Positions 25,246 to 32,164 of a stretch of DNA of 37,506 nucleotides are shown in pieces. Position 1 is the first letter of the stretch. Each line of letters starts with the position of its first letter. The notes below the pieces were generated by a model. That model searched no databases and was not told the DNA's origin. It saw only the letters and a program-made list of their open reading frames with translations. The position numbers and the translations under genes were made by a program. Where the stretch lies: contig JAKAVM010000039.1 of assembly GCA_021827485.1 (NCBI GenBank), positions 1 through 37,506 on the forward strand, written 5' to 3'. This DNA comes from Actinomycetes bacterium. GTDB taxonomy: Bacteria > Actinomycetota > Acidimicrobiia > Acidimicrobiales > JAKAVM01.

Positions 25246-25452
25246 TTGACCTCCTCCCAACGACTAAAGTCGTGGGATTCCCTTTAGTGACGACAACTTA
25301 CGCTGCCTCCACTTGAAGAAGTTCTCGCTGCCACATTAGGTGGACTTCCACGAGCACCGGTCTTAGACCGGCATGCCCCAGGCCCTGGGGTGTGCGCAGA
25401 GCCAAAGCTCCGGGCGGTACTACTAATTATTGGTGGCTTGGTTCTCGCCACC
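25246..25452 (-). ncRNA. Candidate omega-RNA (TnpB guide RNA scaffold) remnant
   Basis: The right half of the element is rich in hairpins. They are GGTGGC/GCCACC (25432-25452), a perfect CCCCAGG-C-CCTGGGG (25376-25390), CCGGTC-TTA-GACCGG (25357-25371) and the terminal hairpin. In TnpB systems the guide RNA scaffold lies at this place and its ~16-nt guide is the flanking DNA, here CTTCCTGGGGTAAATC (25245-25230, Hsp20). Transcription is not shown by the sequence. A plain decayed transposon end is the alternative. Confidence 0.35.
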
Positions 25453-25538
25453 GACAACAAAGAGTATACATTAGGGGTGTGACATCAATGGCGATCCCTG
25501 ACCCACGACTGAAGTCGTCGGCTTGGCCGCCGATTTCG
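25246..25538 (-). mobile_element. Transposase-less IS200/IS605-type element, 293 bp
   Basis: On the minus strand the element follows TTGAC (25543-25539), carries a subterminal hairpin of the CGACTTCAGTCG type near its left end (around 25503-25514), and ends with a second hairpin (25276-25256, ACGACTTTAGTCGT arms). GGAGGAGG and the right-end TCAA (25249-25246) come next. Left target TTGAC, hairpin ends and right-end TCAA are the hallmarks of single-strand transposition by TnpA of IS605 type. No TnpA or TnpB frame remains. The limits are supported independently, because exact removal rejoins the Hsp20 frame at DLPGV. Confidence 0.65.
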
Positions 25539-25631
25539 GTCAAGGATTTTGCAGAAATTCTTCCGCGGAAGAGTTTTGAAGCTCTCCACTTCCGGATGGG
25601 ATCTAGTACTTTAGAAAGATGAGGCCAAATC

Positions 25632-26300
25632 GTGGAGACTGAAAATCCCGTTGCCCAAGATCAGCTTGTATCTGATCTAGATGCGCTCAGACGTGACATA
25701 GTAGTACTTGGAGCAATGGTGGTCGAAGCCATGCAAGCCGCAACCGCAGCCCTATTGGACACAGACCTTGCGACCGGAGAAAAAGTCATTGAAGGGGATC
25801 TGGCAATCGACTCGTTGGCCCATTCGATAGAAGATCGGGCATATGAGATTCTCGCCTCAAGGCACCTGGCTGGCGAAGAGCTTCGTACCACAGTTGCGAT
25901 CATTAAGGTTGTATACGCTTTAGGCAGAACCGGCGATCTAATGATCAATGTGGCAAAAGCATCTCGTCATCTCTATCCGCATCCACTCGACTCAAGGCTT
26001 CGAGGGCTTATTGACCGCATGAGGGAACAAGCAACTATTCAGATGAGAGTCGCAATTGACGCTTTTGCTGATATGGATCCAGTCAAAGCTTCTGCCCTTT
26101 CGGACATGGATGATGCAATGGATGACTTACAGCGCGATCTATTTCGAACTATCTTTACCAATACAACGCCCGACGAAGTCGGGATTCAACGCGCGGTTCA
26201 AATGGCACTGGTGGGTAGATTTTTTGAAAGAACAGCGGACCATGCAGTGAGTATCGGAGAACGAGTTACGTATATCGTCGAGGGATGGCAACAAGGTTAA
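25632..26300 (+). CDS. phoU: Phosphate signalling protein PhoU
   Basis: A 222-residue all-helical PhoU with two three-helix repeats. Each has a metal-binding E/DxxxD-like motif (VIEGDLAIDSLAHSIEDRAYEIL, split here as repeat one; MDDAMDDLQRDLF as repeat two), and FFERTADHAVSIGERV is the typical final helix. PhoU links the Pst transporter to the PhoR sensor kinase and dampens Pho regulon expression. No pst or phoR genes are adjacent in the window. Start GTG 25632 follows GAGG by 7 nt. The upstream DNA contains a 12-bp palindrome CTTCCGCGGAAG (25560-25571) that belongs to the old Hsp20 frame. The stop is 6 nt from the convergent serS stop. Confidence 0.93.
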   Translation: METENPVAQDQLVSDLDALRRDIVVLGAMVVEAMQAATAALLDTDLATGEKVIEGDLAIDSLAHSIEDRAYEILASRHLAGEELRTTVAIIKVVYALGRTGDLMINVAKASRHLYPHPLDSRLRGLIDRMREQATIQMRVAIDAFADMDPVKASALSDMDDAMDDLQRDLFRTIFTNTTPDEVGIQRAVQMALVGRFFERTADHAVSIGERVTYIVEGWQQG

Positions 26301-26306
26301 ATCTAG

Positions 26307-27638
26307 TTAGGCCTTCCGCGTAATCTCCCGTAATCCCCCAAAAAAAGCTACTAAACACTCCGGGATCGAGACGGATCCATCATGTGTTCGGTAAGTTTCC
26401 ACTAACGCAGCCCAAACCCTAGGAACTGCTACAGCTGACCCATTCAGGGTGTTGACAAACTTTAGTTCATCACCAGCCCTATAGCGTATATTCGCCCTCC
26501 GAGCTTGATAATCGGAAAACCAAGATACAGAAGAAACCTCAAGCCACTGCTTGCATCCCGGAGAATACACTTCAATATCAAATGTTCTTGCAGAGGAAAT
26601 TCCAAGATCACCGGCACAAAGATCGACAACCCTATAGGAAAGACCTAACATCTCTATCAATCCTTGTGCTCGCGCCATTAGCTCGTCATGGACAGATCTT
26701 GCTTGATCTTCCCTACTAAGAGCCAATATTTCAACCTTATCAAATTCATGGAGACGCAAAAGTCCTCGCGTATCCTTTCCAGCTGATCCAGCTTCGCGCC
26801 GATAGCAAGGCGTATAGGCAGTAAAAAGCATCGGGAGTGATTCACCTAATAAAATCTCATCTCGATACAGTGAGGTAAGTGGGACTTCCGCTGTTGGGAT
26901 TGCCCACAGGTCATCGCGCTCGACATGATAGGCATCATCCGAAAACTTCGGTAGTGCCCCAGTAGAAACCATAGTTTGCGTTCTAACCAGGGTCGGGGGA
27001 CGTATCTCCTCAAAGGTTCCGAATGTACCTTCGACATTTGTGTGATTAGACAATGCCCACTGAACTAAAGCATGAACTAATCTTGCACCGGCCCCGCGAA
27101 ACATTGGAAACATCGCACCAGACAACTTAGACGCTCGAGCTAAATCTAAAATTCCAAGCTCTTCTCCAATTTCCCAGTGTGGAACTTGTTGATAGCTCTC
27201 GAAATGATTCTCAATCTGCAACTTTGGATTTTCGCCTAAATCATAAGGAGCCCAATAACGGATAACTTGATTGTCAGCCTCCCCCGACCCATCGGGACTT
27301 TCGTGATCGGGAAAATTGGGAAGACGCAGCAATAGATCCTGGCGTAGCTCTACAAGCTGAGCCACTCTATCCGCCGCTTTCTTTTCCTCCTCACCGGCCA
27401 AGCGGCTCTTAGCGGCAAGCTCTTGCGCCAAGTCGCGCTGGCCACTCTTATTCGCCTCGCCATACTCTTTGGAGAGTGCCTTCACCTTCGACTTTGCTAT
27501 TTCTTGGGAACTAACTGCCTCTCTCCACTGAGAGTCCGCAGTTACTATTTGATCAAATTCTTCACGCGAAACCCCACGTCGGGCAAGCGATTTGAAGGCG
27601 GTCTCTGGATCTGACCTAATTACCTTTACATCAATCAT
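26307..27638 (-). CDS. serS: Serine--tRNA ligase
   Basis: A 443-residue class II aminoacyl-tRNA synthetase that charges tRNA-Ser (and tRNA-Sec). The N-terminal ~110 residues form the antiparallel coiled-coil tRNA-binding arm (ALSKEYGEANKSGQRDLAQE). LPNFPDHESPDGSGEADNQV follows. The catalytic domain has TAEVPLTSLYRDEIL, motif 2 TPCYRREAGSAGKDTRGLLR, HEFDKVEI and motif 3 around LNGSAVAVPRVWAALVETY. The length is normal for bacteria. It diverges from the ABC ATPase gene at 27826, with a 33-bp tandem repeat between them. No T-box-like leader is visible. Confidence 0.97.
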   Translation of the reverse strand: MIDVKVIRSDPETAFKSLARRGVSREEFDQIVTADSQWREAVSSQEIAKSKVKALSKEYGEANKSGQRDLAQELAAKSRLAGEEEKKAADRVAQLVELRQDLLLRLPNFPDHESPDGSGEADNQVIRYWAPYDLGENPKLQIENHFESYQQVPHWEIGEELGILDLARASKLSGAMFPMFRGAGARLVHALVQWALSNHTNVEGTFGTFEEIRPPTLVRTQTMVSTGALPKFSDDAYHVERDDLWAIPTAEVPLTSLYRDEILLGESLPMLFTAYTPCYRREAGSAGKDTRGLLRLHEFDKVEILALSREDQARSVHDELMARAQGLIEMLGLSYRVVDLCAGDLGISSARTFDIEVYSPGCKQWLEVSSVSWFSDYQARRANIRYRAGDELKFVNTLNGSAVAVPRVWAALVETYRTHDGSVSIPECLVAFFGGLREITRKA

Positions 27639-27687
27639 GGTTTAGTAGGTACGTCCGGACTCAGCCACTGTGCCCGAAAGAGGATGC

Positions 27688-27786
27688 CAGAACGTCGCCC
27701 AGCGTGCCTTGGCGGGATGCCGAAACATCACCCAGCGTGCCTTGGCGGGATGCCGAAACATCACCCAGCGTGCCTTGGCGGGATGC
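27688..27786. repeat. 33-bp tandem repeat, three units, between serS and the ABC operon
   Basis: Units are 27688-27720, 27721-27753 and 27754-27786. The last two are identical; the first differs in several of its first 12 bases. Each unit contains CAGCGTGCCTTGGCGGGATG. The unit length is a multiple of three, so false frames run through it on both strands. It occupies most of the 187-bp divergent region. Confidence 0.95.
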
Positions 27787-27825
27787 CAGTTGGTAAGTTC
27801 TTTCGTGGAAAGAGCAAATAATCGC

Positions 27826-28569
27826 ATGATGGAAAGTAATCACACCCTAAATAAGTATGCTGCGCAAGTTTCTAATCTTTCAATAGCTTATGGGAGCAAA
27901 CAAGCAGTTCGCCAACTGAGTTTTCAAGTTGGATTTAGTGAAATCGTGGCGATCCTAGGTCCTAACGGCGCTGGGAAAACTTCAACTATGGAATCTTTGG
28001 AGGGCTACAAACAACCCACGCAAGGAACCGTCACGGTATTAGACATGGATCCAGCAAAGAATCAGGTAAAACTAGCGGCACAGGTAGGAGTGATGCTTCA
28101 ACAGGGAGGTGTTTATCCAGCGATGAACCCACTTCAAGCTCTAAAATTGTTTTCCTCTTATTACGAGACTCCTGCAAAAATAGATGACTTGATAAGTTTG
28201 CTCTCGCTCGACGAGTTTCTAAAAACTCCCTACAGAAAACTATCCGGAGGTGAACAGAAGAAACTTTTGTTAGCACTTAGTCTAATTGGAAATCCAAAAG
28301 TTCTCTTCTTGGATGAGCCAACTGCTGGCGTAGACTTCGAGGGACGATTAGCGATTCGAAAATTACTTGTTGGTCTCAAAGAACGTGGGGCAGCTATTCT
28401 TTTGGCAACCCATGAACTAAACGAAGCTGAGAAAATCGCTGACCGTATCATAATTATCAACCATGGAGAACTTATTGCCCAAGGAGATATACAATCCATA
28501 AGAAGCCAGTACGACGCACGAGACTTAGAAGAAGTTTATCAAAAGTCTATGTACGATAGAGGTAATTAG
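27826..28569 (+). CDS. ABC transporter ATPase of the ctaA-linked operon
   Basis: A 247-residue ABC ATPase. Walker A is ILGPNGAGKTSTMESLEG, the Q-loop region VGVMLQQGGVYPAMNPLQ, the signature KLSGGEQKKLLLAL, Walker B KVLFLDEPTAGVD and the switch His in LLATHELNEAE. Start ATG 27826 (or 27829) is taken, since the longer frame only reads through the 33-bp repeat. The stop overlaps the permease start by one base (TAGTG). The order ATPase, permease, ctaA matches the conserved actinobacterial cluster Rv1458c-Rv1457c-Rv1456c, so it may export a compound linked to haem or cytochrome oxidase assembly. Confidence 0.9.
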   Translation: MMESNHTLNKYAAQVSNLSIAYGSKQAVRQLSFQVGFSEIVAILGPNGAGKTSTMESLEGYKQPTQGTVTVLDMDPAKNQVKLAAQVGVMLQQGGVYPAMNPLQALKLFSSYYETPAKIDDLISLLSLDEFLKTPYRKLSGGEQKKLLLALSLIGNPKVLFLDEPTAGVDFEGRLAIRKLLVGLKERGAAILLATHELNEAEKIADRIIIINHGELIAQGDIQSIRSQYDARDLEEVYQKSMYDRGN

Positions 28570-29345
28570 TGAAGACTCTGCGAGCGCAAACTATTGCTGA
28601 ACTAAAGCTTACACTCACTCGTGGCGAGTCAATTCTGCTCTCATTAGGCATCCCAGTAGTTGCCCTTATTGTTTTTTCCAAATTCCACGTCCTCAATACA
28701 GGAACCTCGGCACCTGTTGCTTTTCTCACACCTGGAATAATCGCACTAGCAATAATGTCAAGTGCATTAGTAAACCTGTCAATCGCCACAGGGTTTGAAC
28801 GCTACTACGGGATACTCAAAAGATTAGGCACGACTCCACTAGGCCGAGCAAGACTTGTTAGCGCAAAAGTCCTATCGTTAGTTGTCCTAGAAATCATACA
28901 GACATTGGTGCTTATACTTGTCGCACATACGATGGGCTGGCATCCGCATCATATTGTAAGTAAGACCGGTGCATCTTCAATAGGACTTTCCCAGATATCA
29001 CAGGTGGTATTAGCAGTAATTGTTGCAACTGTTGGCTTTGCGGGGTTTGGAATGTTTATCGCCGGTAATATGTCTGCATTCTTGATTCTTGGTTTTTCTA
29101 ATCTCCTCTGGTTTGTACTGATGATGATGAGTGGTATCTTTTTCCCGCTTACAAAACTCCCTCATCTTCTTATGCATATCGTAGAGCTACTCCCCTCAAC
29201 TGCCCTTGGAGAAATCTTACACAGCAACCTCGGTGGTTCAATCACTACGTACTCCGACGCTCTCGAACCGTGGACCGTGATGATCGTTTGGGCACTCGCA
29301 GGGCTATTCCTCGCAAGCCGGTTCTTTCGCTGGGAACAGACTTGA
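28569..29345 (+). CDS. ABC-2 type permease of the ctaA-linked operon
   Basis: A 258-residue membrane protein with six predicted helices in the ABC-2 pattern. It has an N-terminal KTLRAQTIAELKLTLTRGES, LTPGIIALAIMSSALVNLS, the cytosolic loop FERYYGILKRLGTTPLGRAR (highly typical), and a late MMMSGIFFPLTKLPHLL. It is the membrane partner of the ATPase one base upstream; the start GTG 28569 overlaps the ATPase stop. It is followed 64 nt later by heme A synthase, with a 34-bp tandem duplication in the gap. Confidence 0.9.
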   Translation: MKTLRAQTIAELKLTLTRGESILLSLGIPVVALIVFSKFHVLNTGTSAPVAFLTPGIIALAIMSSALVNLSIATGFERYYGILKRLGTTPLGRARLVSAKVLSLVVLEIIQTLVLILVAHTMGWHPHHIVSKTGASSIGLSQISQVVLAVIVATVGFAGFGMFIAGNMSAFLILGFSNLLWFVLMMMSGIFFPLTKLPHLLMHIVELLPSTALGEILHSNLGGSITTYSDALEPWTVMIVWALAGLFLASRFFRWEQT

Positions 29346-29349
29346 ATAT

Positions 29350-29432
29350 CTTGTCAAGACTTTGTGGGAAATTACATGAGTAGCTTGTCTAGACTTTGTG
29401 GGAAATTACATGAGTAGCTTGTCTAGACTTTG
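29350..29432 (+). repeat. 34-bp tandem repeat, 2.4 units, covering the ctaA start
   Basis: Units begin at 29350, 29384 and 29418. The third stops after 15 matching bases inside ctaA. The first unit differs from the second by one base (CAAGAC versus CTAGAC). Each full unit contains ACATGAGTAG, so the ctaA start codon and its weak GTGGGA ribosome site are present twice. Confidence 0.95.
29376..29417 (+). other. Upstream mini-ORF (13 codons) overlapping the ctaA start
   Basis: The ATG in the first repeat unit opens a frame MSSLSRLCGKLHE that ends at TAG 29415-29417, five bases after the ctaA ATG (29410). Its first seven codons copy those of ctaA. It has the same upstream context as ctaA, so it is likely to be recognised by ribosomes equally well. 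Translation is inferred. Confidence 0.4.
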
Positions 29433-30339
29433 GTCAAAGCTTCCGACTATCTCTGAAAAAATGTATCGGCGTTTAGCCTTGTGGAATCTTATAGGACTTG
29501 GCTTGCTGATAGTCTCGGGTGGAGCAGTACGATTGACCGCTTCAGGCCTAGGCTGCCCTCAGTGGCCATCGTGCGGACAATCAAATTTCGTTGGAGAACT
29601 GTCAACTCACAAAGAGATCGAATTTGGCAATCGTATACTTTCAACAGTTGTCTCTATCTTCATCGCACTTACCGTAATAGCTGCCTTTAGGCTCGCTCCT
29701 AAGCGCGACGACCTTAAACGCGGGGCGCTAGCAGTCCTAGCCGGGATACTCCTTCAAATTATCATGGGGGGATTAGTCGTCAAATATCATCTGTGGCCCC
29801 CATTAGTTATGTTGCATTTCTTACTTTCTGAACTATTGGTAGGTGTTGGAATGTATCTGCATTGGAGAATAGACAATCCGCTAGGCTTTTCGAATCCAAT
29901 GGTTGGGCGTAAATTTATCGTTTTGGTACGCGGACTCATTATTTCAACCGGAATACTAATGCTACTTGGAACAGCGACAAGTGGGGCAGGTCCACATGGC
30001 GGGAGCAGGGGTTCCAAACGCTTACCTGTTTCCTTCCGAGGGATTTCCGAGGCGCATGCTACATTTGCGGCCTACCTTATAGGCCTAATTGTGGCCACCC
30101 TCTTCGCATGTTGGATTGGCAACGTTGCTCTACCAGTCATAAAACGGGCCAAGCTCTTACTCGGAATGGCTCTGCTTCAGGCCGCCATTGGGTACTCTCA
30201 ATATTTCCTCAAGGATCCCGCGAGTATTGTAATATTCCATCTTGTCGGCGCCACCTTGCTACTTATTTTTGTTCTCAATCTTTACTTTGGCCTATTTTCA
30301 AACCGAAATCCTCAAGATCAGGACTTGTCTCGATATTAG
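29410..30339 (+). CDS. ctaA: Heme A synthase (CtaA/Cox15)
   Basis: A 309-residue polytopic protein that oxidises the C8 methyl of haem O to give haem A for aa3-type cytochrome oxidase. The first loop holds the GGAVRLTASGLGCPQWPSC motif, with the conserved cysteine pair Cys49/Cys55. Haem-ligand histidines occur in STHKEIEFGNR, VMLHFLLSELL, ISEAHATFAAYL and VIFHLVGATLL. It has eight predicted helices. It is the last gene of the ABC-ctaA operon. ATG 29410 is the start; GTG 29398 is an artefact of the 34-bp repeat. The tail (FSNRNPQDQDLSRY) is hydrophilic. Confidence 0.93.
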   Translation: MSSLSRLWSKLPTISEKMYRRLALWNLIGLGLLIVSGGAVRLTASGLGCPQWPSCGQSNFVGELSTHKEIEFGNRILSTVVSIFIALTVIAAFRLAPKRDDLKRGALAVLAGILLQIIMGGLVVKYHLWPPLVMLHFLLSELLVGVGMYLHWRIDNPLGFSNPMVGRKFIVLVRGLIISTGILMLLGTATSGAGPHGGSRGSKRLPVSFRGISEAHATFAAYLIGLIVATLFACWIGNVALPVIKRAKLLLGMALLQAAIGYSQYFLKDPASIVIFHLVGATLLLIFVLNLYFGLFSNRNPQDQDLSRY

Positions 30340-30361
30340 GAATACACAGGAATACAATCGC

Positions 30362-30385
30362 GTCCGTAAGAGTTGTTATACGGAC
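30362..30385. promoter_or_regulatory. Inverted repeat over the fic -35 box
   Basis: GTCCGTA (30362-30368) and TACGGAC (30379-30385) form perfect 7-bp arms separated by 10 bp. The -35 TTGTTA (30373-30378) lies in the loop between them. Repressor binding would occlude it. Confidence 0.55.
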
Positions 30386-30407
30386 CGTTTCTGTGTATAC
30401 TGCCCGT
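30373..30407 (+). promoter_or_regulatory. Leaderless promoter of the fic gene
   Basis: TTGTTA (30373-30378), a 17-bp spacer and TATACT (30396-30401) form the best sigma-70-type promoter in the window. Six bases (GCCCGT) then lead to ATG 30408, so transcription is predicted to begin at the start codon. Confidence 0.65.
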
Positions 30408-30425
30408 ATGGGAACACATACGGGC
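30402..30425. promoter_or_regulatory. Perfect 9-bp inverted repeat over the fic start codon
   Basis: GCCCGTATG (30402-30410) and CATACGGGC (30417-30425) are exact reverse complements around GGAACA. The start codon is the last three bases of the left arm. It shares the CCGTA half-site with the inverted repeat at the -35. It may be an operator, or a hairpin at the 5' end of the mRNA. Confidence 0.55.
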
Positions 30426-31640
30426 GGATTGCCCCCATGGCCCCCCACGAGCTATAAGAGGGCCACATGGCATTCGCAGCCAATCATTGGAGTTCCGCCA
30501 CCTCCGGGCGAACGAAAACCGTATTCCTATCTAGCTACCGTGCCGCCGAAAATAGCGAATGTCGATTTGAGGTTGCCGGGTCACGTTGTCGCGCTCTGTG
30601 ACAGCGCGGGGAGAGCCGTAGTGGGCATGGACCAGACAGGCGGCAGTGGCGGCATCTTTGACTTTTTATTGTTGCGTACAGAAAGCATCAGCTCGTCAAA
30701 GATCGAAGGAATCGAGATACCTCACCGGAAGTTGGCGCAAGTGCTTATTGATCCGGAACGTACGGACATTGCCACGCGTCAAGTCGCTGGAAATGTCATT
30801 GCGATGCGCCATGCCGTCGAGTTGGCATCAAGTGGGCCACTGACTCTTGACGTGATTGCAGAGATACACTGCACTTTGTTTTCTGACTATGACAGAGATG
30901 GGATCGGCGGAGTATGGCGACAAGAACAGAACTGGATTGGCGGATCAAACTACGGGCCGAAAAACGCCACCTACGTTCCACCTCCTCCGGGTCTGATGAT
31001 GGAACGGATACACGACCTCATTGAGTTTGCCAATAGAGATGACATACAACCTGTCGCCCAAGCCGCCATCGTTCATGGGCATTTCGAGGCAATCCATCCA
31101 TTTGTAGATGGGAACGGTCGCGTGGGACGCTGCCTCATACATGTCATATTGAAACGCAGTGGAGTTTTGGAAGGATCAGTACCTCCGATCAGTACCGTAT
31201 TGCTCGCTGACAGAGACGCGTACTATGACAAACTGAACGTCTATGCCAAAGGGCAAATGATGGAATGGGTATCTCACTTTGCGGGAGTCACGCAGAGGGC
31301 GGCCAACTACGGCAAAGTCCTTCAGAACGACATTGCTGTGATTCTCCAGGGTTGGCGCGATGCCCTAGAGGAGCGCCATGTGCGGAGCCATTCCGTGACC
31401 CATAAAGTTGTCGAGACTTTATGGAATAGGCCGGTTGTATCGGCGAGTACGGTGGCAAACGAGTTTGGTATAGATAACAACTCTGCGCGTAGGGCGCTGG
31501 CGATGCTGGAAGAGGTGGGGATAGTCCGACAGACATCGAAAGACAGACGGAATCGGATATGGGTTGCAAACCAAGCCATCGATCTGCTTGACAACTTCGA
31601 GTCTTTTGTAAAGCGCGCAGAAATGCCGCGAAATTCGTAG
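30408..31640 (+). CDS. Fic family AMPylase-like protein with winged-helix domain
   Basis: A 410-residue Fic protein. The Fic_N-like region contains the inhibitory motif SSKIEG (Ser96...Glu100-Gly101), as in class II Fic enzymes. The catalytic loop HPFVDGNGRVGR (His230-Arg241) is complete, so nucleotidyl transfer (AMPylation) to a hydroxyl side chain should be possible. YVPPPPGLMMERIHDL is the family's flap region. The C-terminal ~80 residues form a winged helix (VSASTVANEFGIDNNSARRA, then GIVRQTSKDRRNRIW). A longer frame back to 30108 runs inside ctaA and is rejected. The gene looks somewhat G+C-richer than its neighbours in several stretches and interrupts an otherwise housekeeping region, suggesting acquisition. 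No antitoxin-like partner gene is adjacent. Confidence 0.93.
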   Translation: MGTHTGGLPPWPPTSYKRATWHSQPIIGVPPPPGERKPYSYLATVPPKIANVDLRLPGHVVALCDSAGRAVVGMDQTGGSGGIFDFLLLRTESISSSKIEGIEIPHRKLAQVLIDPERTDIATRQVAGNVIAMRHAVELASSGPLTLDVIAEIHCTLFSDYDRDGIGGVWRQEQNWIGGSNYGPKNATYVPPPPGLMMERIHDLIEFANRDDIQPVAQAAIVHGHFEAIHPFVDGNGRVGRCLIHVILKRSGVLEGSVPPISTVLLADRDAYYDKLNVYAKGQMMEWVSHFAGVTQRAANYGKVLQNDIAVILQGWRDALEERHVRSHSVTHKVVETLWNRPVVSASTVANEFGIDNNSARRALAMLEEVGIVRQTSKDRRNRIWVANQAIDLLDNFESFVKRAEMPRNS

Positions 31641-31661
31641 TATTTCTCGACATCATCAGTT

Positions 31662-31880
31662 TTGAAAGGTGGGTTTGAGATCATTTTGACTATTCCACAA
31701 CTCTTTACCGGGTGTAGACTAATTAAACTAACTCCACTTGATGCACTACGAAAACGAGGATTGGACGTGTTAATAAAAACTTACCAGGAGGGTGAGACAA
31801 TCAATAAGGATTTTGGGGCTTTCCTACAAAATCCGATTCCCCTTCACGTTGAGACCGACAGTCCCCTCTGGGTATTTTGA
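31662..31880 (+). CDS. Doubtful small ORF between fic and clpS
   Basis: A 72-codon frame from TTG 31662 whose TGA overlaps the clpS ATG (TTGATG at 31877-31882). It includes [20 protein letters not shown]. The TGA/ATG overlap favours a real gene, but there is no recognisable family and no clear ribosome site. The 239 bp between fic and clpS otherwise show nothing I can name. Confidence 0.25.
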   Translation: MKGGFEIILTIPQLFTGCRLIKLTPLDALRKRGLDVLIKTYQEGETINKDFGAFLQNPIPLHVETDSPLWVF

Positions 31881-32164
31881 TGGTCCAGGTTGAATCTGAT
31901 TTCGACATTATTTCGGGCGAAGATGCGTCACCCGATAAACCATGGTCGGTAATTGTTTGGAATGACCCAATTAACCTTATGACATATGTTACCTGGGTAT
32001 TCCAAAAGCTTTTTGGGTACAGCCTAGCTCGCGCCGAGAAACTCATGCTCGATGTCCACAACAAGGGACGGGCAATTGTTTCGTCCGGAACCAAGGAACG
32101 CGCTGAGTTTGATGTCTATAGGCTGCACGAATATGGACTGTGGGCTACCTTGGAGCAATCGTAA
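31880..32164 (+). CDS. clpS: ATP-dependent Clp protease adaptor ClpS
   Basis: A 94-residue ClpS, which binds N-degron substrates and delivers them to ClpA/ClpC-ClpP. The conserved core is [20 protein letters not shown], then [20 protein letters not shown] and [12 protein letters not shown]. The N-D of WNDP and the Met-containing hydrophobic pocket are intact. It is followed with overlap by a DUF2017 gene, the arrangement seen throughout actinobacteria. The start is ATG 31880. Confidence 0.95.
   Translation: MVQVESDFDIISGEDASPDKPWSVIVWNDPINLMTYVTWVFQKLFGYSLARAEKLMLDVHNKGRAIVSSGTKERAEFDVYRLHEYGLWATLEQS

Larger units (their letters stand above)
25039..25610 (-). pseudogene. Decayed small heat-shock protein (Hsp20), split by a mobile element
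   Basis: The minus-strand frame 25245-25039 reads LPGVNPESIEVTVEKDTLN, the start of an alpha-crystallin domain, then a degraded remainder (LYCPSNDFAPLLSGTYS) ending at TAA 25041-25039. If 25246-25538 is removed, the frame continues upstream without a break as FCKILD-LPGVNP, restoring the conserved DLPG. Further upstream the frame stays open to 25610 (TLPRKNF...) but is short and poorly conserved, and a stop at 25613-25611 lies where a start should be. The C-terminal strands are also missing conserved residues, so the gene is dead apart from the insertion. Its end overlaps the P450 start. Confidence 0.7.

Noticed and set aside
25560-25571. CTTCCGCGGAAG palindrome as a phoU operator
   Set aside because: It falls within the old Hsp20 frame, shows no Pho-box pattern, and a single 12-bp palindrome is weak evidence.
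25392-25622. Rightward 76-codon frame in the phoU upstream region
   Set aside because: It crosses the structured IS605-type element and the Hsp20 relic on the opposite strand, and shows no family resemblance.
27670-27825. N-terminal extension of the ABC ATPase reading through the 33-bp repeats
   Set aside because: The repeat is divisible by three, so the frame stays open by chance on both strands. The ABC fold begins after 27826 and two ATG codons are available there.
30108-30407. Upstream extension of the Fic reading frame
   Set aside because: It lies inside ctaA in another frame. The promoter and ATG at 30408 give a natural start.
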